NCBI GenBank assembly: GCA_963833195.1
Contig: CAWHXF010000027.1
Coordinates: 3,100,001-3,164,000 of the forward strand
Direction: 5' to 3'
Length of the DNA stretch: 64,000 bases
Source: Granulosicoccus sp963833195
Lineage (GTDB): Bacteria > Pseudomonadota > Gammaproteobacteria > Granulosicoccales > Granulosicoccaceae
The position numbers were made by a program, and so were the translations under genes. Below, one piece after another: positions 16,901 to 26,381 of the stretch (within the stretch, counting starts at the first letter, position 1; each line of letters begins with the position of its first letter). Below the pieces are notes generated by a model. The model was not told the DNA's origin, made no database searches, and worked only from the letters and a program-made list of their open reading frames with translations.

Positions 16901-18142
16901 GTGAACGAGCTCGCCGAAGGGCACGACGCTGCGCCCGCCGCGCGTCTGCTGCTGGCTCGCCTCGGGGCGGCGATGATCGCCACCGGCCAGCCGGTGCACG
17001 AAATCGAGCAGGAGCTCGCCGAGGTCGGCGTCCGCCTCGGCCACCCGAGGATCCAGGTGGGCGCGGCACCGACCGGGCTGCTCCTGTCGCTCGGCAGCGG
17101 GGAGCCGGCGACGTACGAGTCGGCGGGCGCGCCCGTGCGGCTCGACCAGGCGGGCGAGGTGCGGCGCATACGCCACCAGCTCGCCTTCGACGGGCTCTGC
17201 CCGGCCGAGGCCCTCGAGCAGCTGTCGACGCTCCGCGTGCGCCCGGCACGCTACCCCGAGTGGGTGCTCCTGCCGGCCTGGGTCGCCATCGCCGTCGGCA
17301 TCGCCCTCGTGCTGCAGCCCGGATGGGCCAACCTCGCCACGGTCGCCGGCTGCTCCGTCGTGGTCCGCGCCCTGCTCGCACTGTCGGGACGCGCCCGCGT
17401 GCTGGCGAGCCTGCTGCCGACGGTCGCCGCCTTCGCGGTCACCGCCATCGTCTTCGGCGTCGCGGGCGTCGGCTGGATAGACGGGCCGCTGCGCACCGTC
17501 CTGCCGCCGCTCGCGCCCCTGCTGCCCGGCGCACTGATGGTGACGGGCATGTCCGAGCTCGCCGCGGGACACATGCAGGCCGGCACGTCGCGGCTCGCCT
17601 ACGGCACCGTCCAGCTCGGCCTGTTCGCCGTGGGCCTGCTCGCGGCGACGGCCGCGCTGCAGGTGCCTCCCGAGCTGATGGCCAACGTCCGGGTGGACGA
17701 CATCGGCGCGTGGGCGGCGCCCGCGGGGCTGCTGCTGATCGCTCTCGGAATCTGCCTGGCGGAGAGCGTCGAGCTGGCGATGTTGCCGTGGGTGCTGCTC
17801 GTGCTGCTGATGGCATTCGGCGCGCAGTGGGGCGGGCATGCCCTCGGGTCGGCGGCCGTCGGCGGCTTTCTCGGGGCGATCGCGGCGGGCCTCGGCGCGA
17901 GTGCCGTCGAGCGGCTGCGACCGAACTCGGCCCGGCTCGTGGTGTTCCTGCCCGCGTTCTGGCTGCTGGTGCCGGGCAGCCTCGGGCTCATCGGCGTGAC
18001 GACGCTCGTCGCCGACCCGACCCGATCCCTCGCGACGGGTCTCGGCGTCGCGGCGGTGATCTGCGCGATCGCGCTGGGGCTGCTCGTCGGGTCGTCGCTG
18101 GGAATGGCCCTGCGGGATCGGACGCGGGCGGCCCCGCGATAG
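16901..18142 (+). CDS. ThrE/DUF1212-family threonine/serine exporter-like membrane protein
   Basis: 413 residues from GTG 16901. A cytoplasmic N-terminal domain of about 120 residues (LARLGAAMIATGQPVHEIEQ, IQVGAAPTGLLLSL) is followed by about ten hydrophobic helices, the last four or five forming the ThrE_2-like half. Length and order agree with single-chain ThrE proteins, where the N-terminal domain resembles a hydrolase and the membrane part exports Thr/Ser or similar small metabolites. No operon partner is visible. Confidence 0.8.
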   Translation: MNELAEGHDAAPAARLLLARLGAAMIATGQPVHEIEQELAEVGVRLGHPRIQVGAAPTGLLLSLGSGEPATYESAGAPVRLDQAGEVRRIRHQLAFDGLCPAEALEQLSTLRVRPARYPEWVLLPAWVAIAVGIALVLQPGWANLATVAGCSVVVRALLALSGRARVLASLLPTVAAFAVTAIVFGVAGVGWIDGPLRTVLPPLAPLLPGALMVTGMSELAAGHMQAGTSRLAYGTVQLGLFAVGLLAATAALQVPPELMANVRVDDIGAWAAPAGLLLIALGICLAESVELAMLPWVLLVLLMAFGAQWGGHALGSAAVGGFLGAIAAGLGASAVERLRPNSARLVVFLPAFWLLVPGSLGLIGVTTLVADPTRSLATGLGVAAVICAIALGLLVGSSLGMALRDRTRAAPR

Positions 18143-18416
18143 CCCCGAGAGCTCGCGCGCGATGCGTCCTCGCCGACGGGCGTTCCGCGCCCGGCCGTCG
18201 CCTACGCGAGCTCGCCGGGAGACACCGTGCCGATCCACGATGGCGATCGTCGGTTACCCCGAGGTGTTCCCCTGCCGGGCGAGGTTACACTTCGCACCCG
18301 CGCGCACGGTCCCCGTGGGGCGCCGATGCAAACAGCAACCCCGGCACCAGGCGGTCGACGCGGACGAGAATCCCGGTGTCGCTGGAACCGGGGAAACTCA
18401 ACGGGCACGGGCCGAG

Positions 18417-19049
18417 ATGAAGAGACTACTGACCGTCCGGAATATCCTGTTGGCCATTCCCTTGGTCATCCTGCTGGCCGCACTTCACTACGCGTTGCCG
18501 CAGGTCGACGTCGTGAGAGCCGTCGGCGTCGAGATCAAGCGCCTGGATGCCGAGGGTTCCGAGGGCGGGCAGAACCGGACGCGCGACGTCTACCAGTTGC
18601 AGATGGAGACACCGGGTGGCGAGCCCAGGGTCTATCGGAACGAGGACAACCTCCTCTACTTCAAGTTCGATTCCGCCGACCTGCAGGCGCAGGTCCAATC
18701 ACTCGCGGCGGACAAGGAGCTCGTGGCGTTGCGTCACTACGGCTGGCGAGTGCCGCTCTTCTCGAGGTTCCCCAACGCGATCAAGGTCTGGCCGGTCGAC
18801 GAGGGGTATCGGCATGTGCCGGTCTTCAACATCCTCGTCCTGCTCGGTCTCGGGGTGCTGGCCTTCATCGCGTTTCGCCGGATCTCGAGCGCCATGTCGC
18901 GAGCCCGCCAGCACGTGGAGAACAAGCGCCTGGAGCGCGAGACCGCCGCGTCGCGCGAAGCGCAGGCGGCCGCGGATCGCGACAACGAGGCGAAACGCAA
19001 GGAGCAGGCAGAGCTCGATGCCTTCGTGAACAACGAGTACCGGAAGTAG
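18417..19049 (+). CDS. DUF1523-family membrane protein
   Basis: 210 residues from ATG 18417. An N-terminal helix (NILLAIPLVILLAALHYALP) is followed by a periplasmic domain of about 110 residues (VDVVRAVGVEIKRLDAEG, TRDVYQLQMETPGG, YGWRVPLFSRFPNAIKVWP). This is the recognisable DUF1523 part. A second helix (VPVFNILVLLGLGVLAFIAF) leads to a long charged coiled coil rich in Arg, Glu and Ala. Function is unknown. It is separated by about 270 bp without identifiable features from the ThrE gene and by 15 bp from the SNF2 gene. Confidence 0.75.
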   Translation: MKRLLTVRNILLAIPLVILLAALHYALPQVDVVRAVGVEIKRLDAEGSEGGQNRTRDVYQLQMETPGGEPRVYRNEDNLLYFKFDSADLQAQVQSLAADKELVALRHYGWRVPLFSRFPNAIKVWPVDEGYRHVPVFNILVLLGLGVLAFIAFRRISSAMSRARQHVENKRLERETAASREAQAAADRDNEAKRKEQAELDAFVNNEYRK

Positions 19050-19064
19050 GGGTCGAAGCCCCTC

Positions 19065-22000
19065 TTGCCCCCCGCCTCGACCGACCCCGCCCCGCTCTCC
19101 GACGTCGCCCGGCAGGTCGCCGAGTGCTACGCCGTCGTGCATCCGGAGCGACCCTCCCGCAGCAAGGCCATGCAGTGGATCAACCGGGCGCGCAAGGCGA
19201 CGACCGGCGCCAAGGGACTCGTGTCCGCCGAGATGGGCGCAGCGGTCGAGGAGCTCGTGGCCGCTGGGGTGCTGGCGCCGTCGGTGACGGCGGAACGCGG
19301 CGTGGGCGCCCGCGGTCCGGGTGCCCTGCTCGGCACCATCACGCGCTTCTGCGAGGCGGCGCTCGAGCGCGGCACGGCGGACGCGTTGCTCGCAGGGCTG
19401 GAGTCCGAGGACTACCACCCCCGCTGGGGACGGCCTCCGGCGCTCCCGGAACGGCTCGAGCAGCACGTGCGGCTCGCGCTGCTGAAGGGCGACTTCGCCC
19501 GTTTCGCGGACGTTCCGCTGCCGGAGCACATCTGGGTCTGGCTCGTCGAGCCCCGCGCGAAGCCCTGCATCGCGCGACTGCCGCAACCGCACCGCCGGGA
19601 GGCCTGCGCGCTGGGCCTGGGCTGGCTGACGGAGTTCCTGCAGCCCATCGACACCTTCGCAGGCACCTGCGACGAGCTCGCGGCGGGCGCGGGACACAAG
19701 CTCCTCGTGGCGCGGGCACGGGTGTTCCAGGGGCGCTTCGCGGACGCGCGCGCGATGATCGCGGCGGCCGCCGACCGCGACGACTTCGACGGGCCCGCGG
19801 CCGTCGAGTCCGAGGCGCTGCGCGCGACGCTGTGCATGATCGAAGGCGACGACGAGGCCGCCTTCGCCGCGATCCGCACCTGTCTGGAGATCGAACGCGC
19901 AGGCACGCGCAAGCGCATCGTCTACCCCGCCGCCCCGAGCCTCGCCATCGCCCTGCCCGCGCTGGTGCGTCTGGCCACGCCCGAGTCGCTCGCGCTGTTC
20001 GACGCGCTGACGGTGGCGCGTCGCAAGCGCAAGATCAGCACCGAGCTCGACCACTGGCTGCTCGCCGCGGGCGCCGCCGCGCAGCCGCACCCGGGGGCGC
20101 TGGCCCTGGAGTTCCGCGGCATGCCGAGCGCCTCGGGAGCCCTGCTCGCCATCGCGTCGCGCTGGCACCGCCACTTCAACTTCCGCACCGACGATGCGCA
20201 CGCGCTGCAATACCTCGGCTCGCTGATCGCCAGCGCGGAGCACGCCGGTTACGCCTGGCTCGTCGCCGAGCTGCAGCACGTGCTCGAGTCCACGGTGTCC
20301 TCACCCGAGCGGCTGCCGCGAGGCGCGACCGGGCTCTTCGCCGGACGCACCGCCGCCGACCGCCACGCCGCGCTCGGCAGCGCCAGCCTCGTCCCGCTCG
20401 TGCGGCCGATCGAGCCGTGGGAGCACGCGCTGCGCCAGCTCGAGCAGCTCGCGCCCGCGCCCCGCGCCGCCGGGCCCGCCGCAGCGACCGAGAAGGCGAC
20501 GCGCTCGAAGCGGCTGGTGTGGCAGGTCGAGGACGCGCCGTACGAGCGCAGCGTCGCGGTCACGCCGCTGGAACAGACGCGGCAGAAGAACGGCGACTGG
20601 ACGCAAGGCCGCCGCGTGGCGCTCAAGCGCCTGCTGGAACAGGCCGACGGGCTCGACTACCTGAGCGACCAGGACCGGAAAGTCGGCCAGACCGTGCGGC
20701 GCATCGCGCCGTCGGGCTGGGGCGGCGGTTCGCCGAGCTACCAGACCGACGAGCGCACCCTGCATCGGCTCGCGGGCCATCCGCTCGTCGTCGACGAGCT
20801 CGGCAACCCGGTGGACGTGGTCGAGGTGGCGCCGGAGATTCACGTGGAGCGCGGCGACGGGCGGGCGCGGCTCGAGATCCGCCCGCCCTGGAGCGGGCGC
20901 CACTACCAGTGCGATCTCGACGCCTCGCTCGGCCGGCTCGAGGTCACGCACTTCACGGCCGCGCACAGGCGCATCGCCGAGGCCCTGCCGCCGAAGGGTC
21001 TCGTCGTTCCTCAGGCCGCGTCGTCGCGCCTGGACGCGCTGCTCGGTGCGCTCAGCGCGGACATCGCCGTGCACGGCCACGGCGATGCGCCGGGCGACGG
21101 CGCGCACGCCGCGGACGCCGCGCGCCCCGGAGACCCGTCGCCCCTGCTCGTGCTCGACCCCTCGGGGGAGGGCCTGCGCGTGCGGATCCGGGTCGAGCCG
21201 CTCGCGGGCTCCGGCAGCTTCTTCGATGCCGGCACGGGCGGCGCCACGGTCTACGTGCGCACGCCCGAAGGCTCGGTCGCGCTGCGCCGGGACCTGGCCG
21301 TCGAGCACGAACGGATGCAGGCGCTGGTCGACGGCCTCGAACCCCTGTCCGATCGCTACGACGGCCGCCCGCTCTTCGCGCTCGATGGCGCGCTCGATGC
21401 GCTGGAGCTCCTGGACGCGGCGCAGGAGCAGGAGATCCGCTGCGTGTGGCCGGGCAACGTCCCGTTCCGCATCAGGAAACGCGTGGACGCGCGCAGCGTC
21501 GCGCTCACCATCACGAGCGCGAAGGAGTGGTTCGCGGCGGACGGCCAGCTCGACGTCGGCGACGACGACACGATCTCCCTGGCGCGGCTGCTGCAGCTCA
21601 TGGACGAGCGCCCGGAGTCCCGCTTCGTGGAGATCGGCGCGGGCGAATTCATCGCCCTGTCGCGCACGCTCAAGCAGCAGCTGGACACGCTGCAGGCGTT
21701 CTCCCAACCCCCGTCGAAGGAAGGCGGATCGCGGCGCGTGCACCCCATGGCGTTGCTGGCGCTCGACGAGCTCGTCGAGCGGGCGACGCTCAAGAGCGAC
21801 GCGGGGTGGAAGAAGCTGCGCAAGCGCATCGCCACGGCCTTCGAGACCGAGCCGGTCGTACCGGTCGCGCTGCAGGCGGAGCTCCGCGGGTACCAGCGCG
21901 ACGGCTACGCGTGGCTGGCGCGCCTCGCCGGCATCGGCGCGGGCGCGTGCCTGGCGGACGACATGGGTCTGGGCAAGACCGTGCAGACGCTCGCGCTGCT

Positions 22001-23303
22001 GCTGTCGCGCGCCGACGCCGGGCCGCAGCTCGTCGTCGCGCCGACCTCGGTGATCGGCAACTGGGCCGCCGAGGCGCAGCGCTTCGCCCCGTCGCTCACG
22101 GTGGTCCCGTACGGCGCACCCGGCGAGGATCGCGCGCGACAACTGCGCGATGCCGGCCCGTTCGACGTGGTGATCGCAAGCTACGGGCTGCTGGTGAACG
22201 ACGTCGAGGCGCTGACGGGCGTGCACTGGCACACCGCCGTGCTGGACGAGGCGCAGGCGATCAAGAACGCCGCCACGCGCCGCGCGAAGTCGGCGCGCGC
22301 GCTCGTCGCCGACGCGCGCGTGATCACCACGGGGACACCCGTGCAGAACGACCTGATGGACCTGCACTCGCTCTTCGCGTTCCTGAACCCGCGGCTGCTC
22401 GGCAGCGAGGCGGCGTTCCGGCGCCGCTTCGGTCAACCCGTGTCGCGCGACGGCGACGCGCACGCGCGCGAGCAACTGCACCGGCTGGTGCGCCCCTTCC
22501 TGCTGCGCCGCCACAAGCGGGACGTGCTGACCGAGCTGCCCGCGCGCACGGAGCTGACCCTGGAGGTCGAGCTGTCGGCGGAGGAAGCCGCGCTGTACGA
22601 GGCCATGCGCATGGACGCCCTGGCCGCGCTCGAGACATCCGATGCCGGCAGCACGGGCGACGCGGACCGCGACGACCCGCACGGCGACAGCGGCGACGGT
22701 CCCAAGAAGTTCGAGGTGCTGTCGCACCTGACCCGGCTGCGCAGGTTGTGCTGCCACCCGGTGCTCGTGTCGCCCGGCTGGACGGGACCGACGTCGAAGC
22801 TCGCGCTGTTCGTCGACACGCTGGACGAGCTCATCGCCGGCGGCCACAAGGCGCTCGTGTTCTCGCAGTTCGTCGACAACCTGAAGCTCGTCGAGGCCGA
22901 GCTGCAGGCCAGGAGCATCGGCTACCAGTACATCGACGGAAGCGTCAGCTCGGCGCAGCGCACCGCGCGCGTGGTGGCCTTCCAGGCCGGCGAGGGGCAG
23001 GCGTTCCTCATCTCGCTCACCGCCGGCGGCACCGGGCTGAACCTCACGGCGGCGGACTACGTCATCCACCTGGACCCGTGGTGGAACCCGGCCGTGGAGG
23101 ACCAGGCATCGGACCGCGCGCACCGGCTCGGCCAGCAACGACCCGTCACGATCGTGCGCATGGTCACGCGCGGCACGATAGAGCAGCGCATCCAGGCGCT
23201 GCACGCCACGAAGCGGGATCTCGCGGACTCGGTGCTGGCGGGCAGCGGCGGGGGCGCGCTCGACCTGGAGACGATGCTCTCCCTGCTCGGGTCGGGTGGG
23301 TAG
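19065..23303 (+). CDS. large SNF2-family DEAD/DEAH-box helicase
   Basis: About 1,412 residues if TTG 19065 is used; the true start is uncertain because no strong ribosome site is present. The first 900 residues are alpha-helical with no recognised motif except a bacterial SNF2-associated region. The C-terminal 450 residues form a complete SNF2 engine: Walker A LADDMGLGKTVQTL near residue 963, DEAQ near 1059, TGTPVQNDLMDLHSLFAFLN, and motif VI QASDRAHRLGQQRPV near 1347. Such single proteins are DNA translocases; some homologues occur in defence systems, but there is no partner here. It lies 15 bp behind the DUF1523 gene. Confidence 0.88.
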   Translation: MPPASTDPAPLSDVARQVAECYAVVHPERPSRSKAMQWINRARKATTGAKGLVSAEMGAAVEELVAAGVLAPSVTAERGVGARGPGALLGTITRFCEAALERGTADALLAGLESEDYHPRWGRPPALPERLEQHVRLALLKGDFARFADVPLPEHIWVWLVEPRAKPCIARLPQPHRREACALGLGWLTEFLQPIDTFAGTCDELAAGAGHKLLVARARVFQGRFADARAMIAAAADRDDFDGPAAVESEALRATLCMIEGDDEAAFAAIRTCLEIERAGTRKRIVYPAAPSLAIALPALVRLATPESLALFDALTVARRKRKISTELDHWLLAAGAAAQPHPGALALEFRGMPSASGALLAIASRWHRHFNFRTDDAHALQYLGSLIASAEHAGYAWLVAELQHVLESTVSSPERLPRGATGLFAGRTAADRHAALGSASLVPLVRPIEPWEHALRQLEQLAPAPRAAGPAAATEKATRSKRLVWQVEDAPYERSVAVTPLEQTRQKNGDWTQGRRVALKRLLEQADGLDYLSDQDRKVGQTVRRIAPSGWGGGSPSYQTDERTLHRLAGHPLVVDELGNPVDVVEVAPEIHVERGDGRARLEIRPPWSGRHYQCDLDASLGRLEVTHFTAAHRRIAEALPPKGLVVPQAASSRLDALLGALSADIAVHGHGDAPGDGAHAADAARPGDPSPLLVLDPSGEGLRVRIRVEPLAGSGSFFDAGTGGATVYVRTPEGSVALRRDLAVEHERMQALVDGLEPLSDRYDGRPLFALDGALDALELLDAAQEQEIRCVWPGNVPFRIRKRVDARSVALTITSAKEWFAADGQLDVGDDDTISLARLLQLMDERPESRFVEIGAGEFIALSRTLKQQLDTLQAFSQPPSKEGGSRRVHPMALLALDELVERATLKSDAGWKKLRKRIATAFETEPVVPVALQAELRGYQRDGYAWLARLAGIGAGACLADDMGLGKTVQTLALLLSRADAGPQLVVAPTSVIGNWAAEAQRFAPSLTVVPYGAPGEDRARQLRDAGPFDVVIASYGLLVNDVEALTGVHWHTAVLDEAQAIKNAATRRAKSARALVADARVITTGTPVQNDLMDLHSLFAFLNPRLLGSEAAFRRRFGQPVSRDGDAHAREQLHRLVRPFLLRRHKRDVLTELPARTELTLEVELSAEEAALYEAMRMDALAALETSDAGSTGDADRDDPHGDSGDGPKKFEVLSHLTRLRRLCCHPVLVSPGWTGPTSKLALFVDTLDELIAGGHKALVFSQFVDNLKLVEAELQARSIGYQYIDGSVSSAQRTARVVAFQAGEGQAFLISLTAGGTGLNLTAADYVIHLDPWWNPAVEDQASDRAHRLGQQRPVTIVRMVTRGTIEQRIQALHATKRDLADSVLAGSGGGALDLETMLSLLGSGG

Positions 23304-23460
23304 CGCGCCGTTCGACGGTCACGTCGCGCGGCACGAACCAGGGCCACGGGGGTCTGGCCGCGATCGTCGATCTCGAGCGCGGACACGATCGATGCTGCGG
23401 CAGGCTGTACGCTTGCCCCCCCTGGCGCGCTGCACGATCGAGACGGAGTCTGTTCGGCAC

Positions 23461-24507
23461 ATGAGCGGCGGAACGCGCACCTGGGACTCCCACGGGGACT
23501 ATCGGGCGAGAGCCACGCGCGGCGTCGCGCTCGCCGCCCTGACGCTGCTGCTGCCGTTCACCGTCTACGCGCTGGTCCGCGAGCTGTACGTGGTCGTCGC
23601 GGGCGGGACGTTCATCATCGTCATGCTCATCCTCAACACCTGGCTGGTCGCTCGCGGCCGGGACCACGAGCCGGTGACGCTGTACGGCCTGCTACCCGGC
23701 GGCATCGTGTTCATGGCACTGGCCTTTCGTGTCGACGGCGACATCGCGAGCATCTGGTGCTTCCCGTCGATCCTCGCGTGCTACTGCATGCTGGGCGGAC
23801 GCAAGGCGCGGTTCGCCAACGCGATGATCCTCGTCGTCGCCGTACCGATGGCCTGGCTCACCATGAGCCCGGTCGAGGCCGCCAGGATCACGGCGGCTCT
23901 GGTCGCGGTCAGCGTGTTCGCCGGCATCCTCGTCCACGAGATCGACGCGCAGCAGCGCAAGCTGCGGTTCCGGCTCGATCACGACCCGCTGACCGGCCTG
24001 CTCAACCGCACCTCGCTGAACGATCGGCTGCAGCGCGCGATCGATGTCCATCGCCGCACGCGTGAATCCGCCGCGCTAATGGCCATCGATCTGGACCATT
24101 TCAAGAGCATCAACGACCGCTTCGGTCACGACACGGGGGATCGCGTGCTGTGCGAGGTCGCCAGGCTCTTCCGTCAGAAAGTCGGCGATGACGGCGCGGT
24201 GTTCCGCACGGGTGGAGAGGAGTTCCTGATCCTGCTGCACGATGCGGGCGACGGCGGCGCGCGGCCGCGCGCCGAAGCGTTGCGCGCGATGGTGGCGAGC
24301 AGCGTCTTCCTGTCCGGACGGGTCGTGACGACGAGCATCGGAGTGGCGACGCTGCGCGACTCGGACGACCGCGAGAGCTGGACACGCCGCAGCGACGAGC
24401 GGCTCTACGCGGCGAAGCGCGCCGGGCGGAACCGCGTGGTGTCCGCGGACCCTGCCGGGACGGCGAAGGCGTCGCGTTCGCGTTCGGCGGCGCTGACAGT
24501 CGACTGA
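23461..24507 (+). CDS. membrane-bound diguanylate cyclase (GGDEF domain)
   Basis: 348 residues from ATG 23461. Roughly six transmembrane helices occupy residues 20-160, followed by the helical linker DAQQRKLRFRLDHDPLTGLL and a GGDEF domain with the active-site motif TGGEEF around residue 250 and metal-binding MAIDLDHFKSIND. The loop and metal residues are present, so c-di-GMP synthesis is expected. The RxxD inhibitory site normally found just upstream of the motif is not seen. No phosphodiesterase domain is fused. It stands alone. Confidence 0.88.
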   Translation: MSGGTRTWDSHGDYRARATRGVALAALTLLLPFTVYALVRELYVVVAGGTFIIVMLILNTWLVARGRDHEPVTLYGLLPGGIVFMALAFRVDGDIASIWCFPSILACYCMLGGRKARFANAMILVVAVPMAWLTMSPVEAARITAALVAVSVFAGILVHEIDAQQRKLRFRLDHDPLTGLLNRTSLNDRLQRAIDVHRRTRESAALMAIDLDHFKSINDRFGHDTGDRVLCEVARLFRQKVGDDGAVFRTGGEEFLILLHDAGDGGARPRAEALRAMVASSVFLSGRVVTTSIGVATLRDSDDRESWTRRSDERLYAAKRAGRNRVVSADPAGTAKASRSRSAALTVD

Positions 24508-24520
24508 CACCTCCGGTCTT

Positions 24521-24608
24521 TCCGGGCTCATTCGGCGCGAGGGTACCGACGCGTTCGGGTCGCCGCCTGCGCGCTCGAGGGGTCCTCGGGCCACACGTGC
24601 TTCGGATG
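24521..24608 (-). repeat. degenerate direct repeat of the hrpB 3' end
   Basis: This 88-bp segment matches 26661-26748, the last 27 codons of hrpB and its stop, with identical blocks such as TCCGGGCTCATTCGG and GGTCCTCGGGCCACACGTGC. On the minus strand it reads PKHVWPEDPSS and ends at a stop in the same place. The repeats are in the same orientation and about 2.1 kb apart. Confidence 0.75.
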
Positions 24609-24906
24609 CGGAACGCTCGTCGATGCGGCTAGCGGTACAGCTGGTACTCGCCGGCTCGTCGGCGGTGTCGGCGACTGGCGCAGATTGCGGAAGCTATACC
24701 CGTTCAACGGGCGATTCGACGGACCCGTTCGGTACTGGATGGAGCGGGCCTCGGAAGGGCGTTGGCGTCACGAGCGGTCCCGATAACGCCTGCTCCATCG
24801 GATTCATCGCCCTGCCCGTCTCGACGACGGCTCGAAGGCCAGGCTCGGGCTCGGCGGCACGCAGCCTGGCGAGGCAGTCGGCGTGCGCATCACGAATCGA
24901 GATGCT
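24609..24906. other. gap with probable decayed coding sequence
   Basis: No intact gene. On the plus strand one frame reads WRRLRKLYPFNGRFDGPVRY and then stops; another further on reads DDGSKARLGLGGTQPGEAVG. Both look more protein-like than random, but no family is recognised and the frames do not join. The segment is bounded by the hrpB-tail repeat and the MITE-like element. Confidence 0.3.
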
Positions 24907-25176
24907 CTAGGGCCTGTATCCAATCAGAACGTGGGCGCTGTCGCGCCGCAGAGCGTGGCAGGCTAGGCGCGAGGAGTGGAGCTTGGCAGGGCCAAGCGAC
25001 CGACGAGCAACGACGGCTGGCGCGCTCTGCGGCGCGACCCTTCGGGCCGGTCCTCTGCGTCCGCCCCGCTGCGTTGCTGCTCGCTCGGGTAGCCCTGCTA
25101 CCCTCGCTCGCAGCGCCTTGCGGGACGAACGCAGAGGACCGGCAGCGCCCACGTTCTGATTGGATTCAGGCCCTAG
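24907..25176. mobile_element. 270-bp MITE-like element with 34-bp terminal inverted repeats
   Basis: The left end 24907-24940 (CTAGGGCCTG...GTGGGCGCTG) is the reverse complement of the right end 25143-25176 with a single mismatch. The outermost CTAG is itself a palindrome and may be the target duplication. Inside are two further perfect inverted repeats: 15 bp (24941-24955 with 25023-25037) and 14 bp (25047-25060 with 25129-25142), giving a highly foldable element. There is no transposase gene, so it would depend on one elsewhere. The right end provides the stop codon of the yhbY-like gene. Confidence 0.75.
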
Positions 25177-25625
25177 CGATCCCCTCGCTTCCCGGTGCGG
25201 CGGGAGGCGATGGATCCGGCCTTGCCGCCGCCCTTGCCACCGAATCCCTGGTTCGCGGGCCCGCGCCCGGTGGCGGGGCCGCGGTTGCCGGCCGGGGCGC
25301 CGTCGGCGGCCTTGGCTCCGGCCGCGCCGCGGCCGCGCCTGGAGTTCTCGGGGTCCTCGCGGTACAGCACCGCCACGTTGCCGATGCGCTGCACCAGCAG
25401 CGAGTCGCTGCCTTCGGCCAGCGCCTCGGCGTGCGCGTCGGACTCGGCCTCACCCTCGGCGGCAAGCTTGACCTTGACCAGCTCGTGGCGAGTCAGCGCC
25501 TCGTCGAGCTCCTTGGTCACCGCCTCGGTCGGTCCGTCCTGCCCGAGCATGACCACCGGGCGCAGGGCGTGGGCGAGGGCGCGCAGGCGGACGATCTCGG
25601 CTCGATCGGGGCTGTGCTTGCTCAT
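25173..25625 (-). CDS. YhbY/CRM-domain RNA-binding protein
   Basis: 150 residues. The first 95 residues form a CRS1-YhbY (CRM) domain: RLRALAHALRPVVMLGQDG (a variant of the GxxG RNA-contact loop), ALTRHELVKVKL and IGNVAVLYRED. The rest is a low-complexity Gly/Ala/Arg tail, unusual in length for YhbY proteins (usually about 100 residues), and probably an RNA-binding extension. The TAG stop lies inside the right CTAG of the MITE-like element, so the original C-terminus may have been altered by the insertion. YhbY associates with pre-50S ribosomal particles. Confidence 0.85.
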   Translation of the reverse strand: MSKHSPDRAEIVRLRALAHALRPVVMLGQDGPTEAVTKELDEALTRHELVKVKLAAEGEAESDAHAEALAEGSDSLLVQRIGNVAVLYREDPENSRRGRGAAGAKAADGAPAGNRGPATGRGPANQGFGGKGGGKAGSIASRRTGKRGDR

Positions 25626-25699
25626 GCTCGTCGGGTCCGGGCTCGTGGCATCGCCGCGCGCCGGCGGCGTACGGTCGAGTGTCTGGGGAGGGGCGAGTG

Positions 25700-25852
25700 T
25701 AAGGGCCTGTGCTCGCGAACGAGCGTGAACAGCCCCGAGCCGACCACGATCCCGGCGCCCGGGAGCATGAGCGCGTCGATCTCCTCGCCGAAGACCGTCA
25801 CGGCGATGACGAGCGCGAACACGATGGGCGTGTACCGGAACGGCGTGACCAC
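25700..25852 (-). pseudogene. EamA/DMT-family transporter C-terminal remnant
   Basis: Reads VTPFRYTPIVFALVIAVTVF then GEEIDALMLPGAGIVVGSGL and FTLVREH. This is the last two-helix unit of drug/metabolite transporters (consensus FRYTxxxxALxxGxxxFGE, GAxIVVxxGLY). The first eight helices are missing; the sequence upstream (25853-25940) is unrelated. Not functional. Confidence 0.65.
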
Positions 25853-25950
25853 GCCGACCTCGCAGGGGCTGTTGGCGTGCTTCGAGCCGACCGAGTGCGC
25901 GAACTACCCGGTCAACTCCGGCTACCGCATCGACTGAAGATCAAGATGCT

Positions 25951-26256
25951 CTAGTCGAGACGGTGTTGCGCGCGCCAGTCGTCGATCGGCGGAGCCAGCT
26001 TCATGCAGGCGACGATGAGCTTGGACACGTACTCGGAAGGATCGCGCGAGGCCAGCTCGTCTCCCGCCCGAACGACGGCCTCGATCCTCGCCTGCAGGTT
26101 CGCCCGGTGGGAATCCGTCGGGTAGCTCGACACGCCCGTGAGCTCGCGGATGTCGGACGAGACGTCGGGGTCGGGGCCGAAGTCCAGCCTGTCCTCCTCC
26201 ACCTGCTGCAGCAGGCTCGAGGCTCGTTCCAGGTCGGCCAGCAACGGGGTGCGCAT
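25951..26256 (-). CDS. small hypothetical protein
   Basis: 101 residues from ATG 26256 with AAGGA upstream. It is soluble and mostly helical, with the segments LLADLERASSLLQQVEED and NLQARIEAVVRAGDELASRD. I do not recognise a family. It runs in the same direction as the conserved small gene at 26382-26657 and hrpB, but with 125 bp between, so operon membership is uncertain. Confidence 0.5.
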   Translation of the reverse strand: MRTPLLADLERASSLLQQVEEDRLDFGPDPDVSSDIRELTGVSSYPTDSHRANLQARIEAVVRAGDELASRDPSEYVSKLIVACMKLAPPIDDWRAQHRLD

Positions 26257-26381
26257 GATGTCCTTCGCTCTGTGACGACGTCACCGGTTCTGACGTTCGA
26301 GTCGCCGAAGCTACACGAGATGCCCGGTGCGGTCGACCGGCCGGCGGGTGTCGGCTGGGCCCGCGCCCGTCCTCGGCGACG

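Noticed and set aside
18227..23464. A very long open frame (about 1,745 codons) on the plus strand overlapping the SNF2 gene in another frame
   Set aside because: It is extremely rich in Arg, Ala and Gly without any family motif, which is the usual product of reading a high-GC gene out of frame; the overlapping frame has complete SNF2 motifs.
24941..25142. Internal stems of the 270-bp element as transcription terminators
   Set aside because: They are nested symmetrically inside matching terminal repeats and lack T-runs, which fits a MITE better than terminators.
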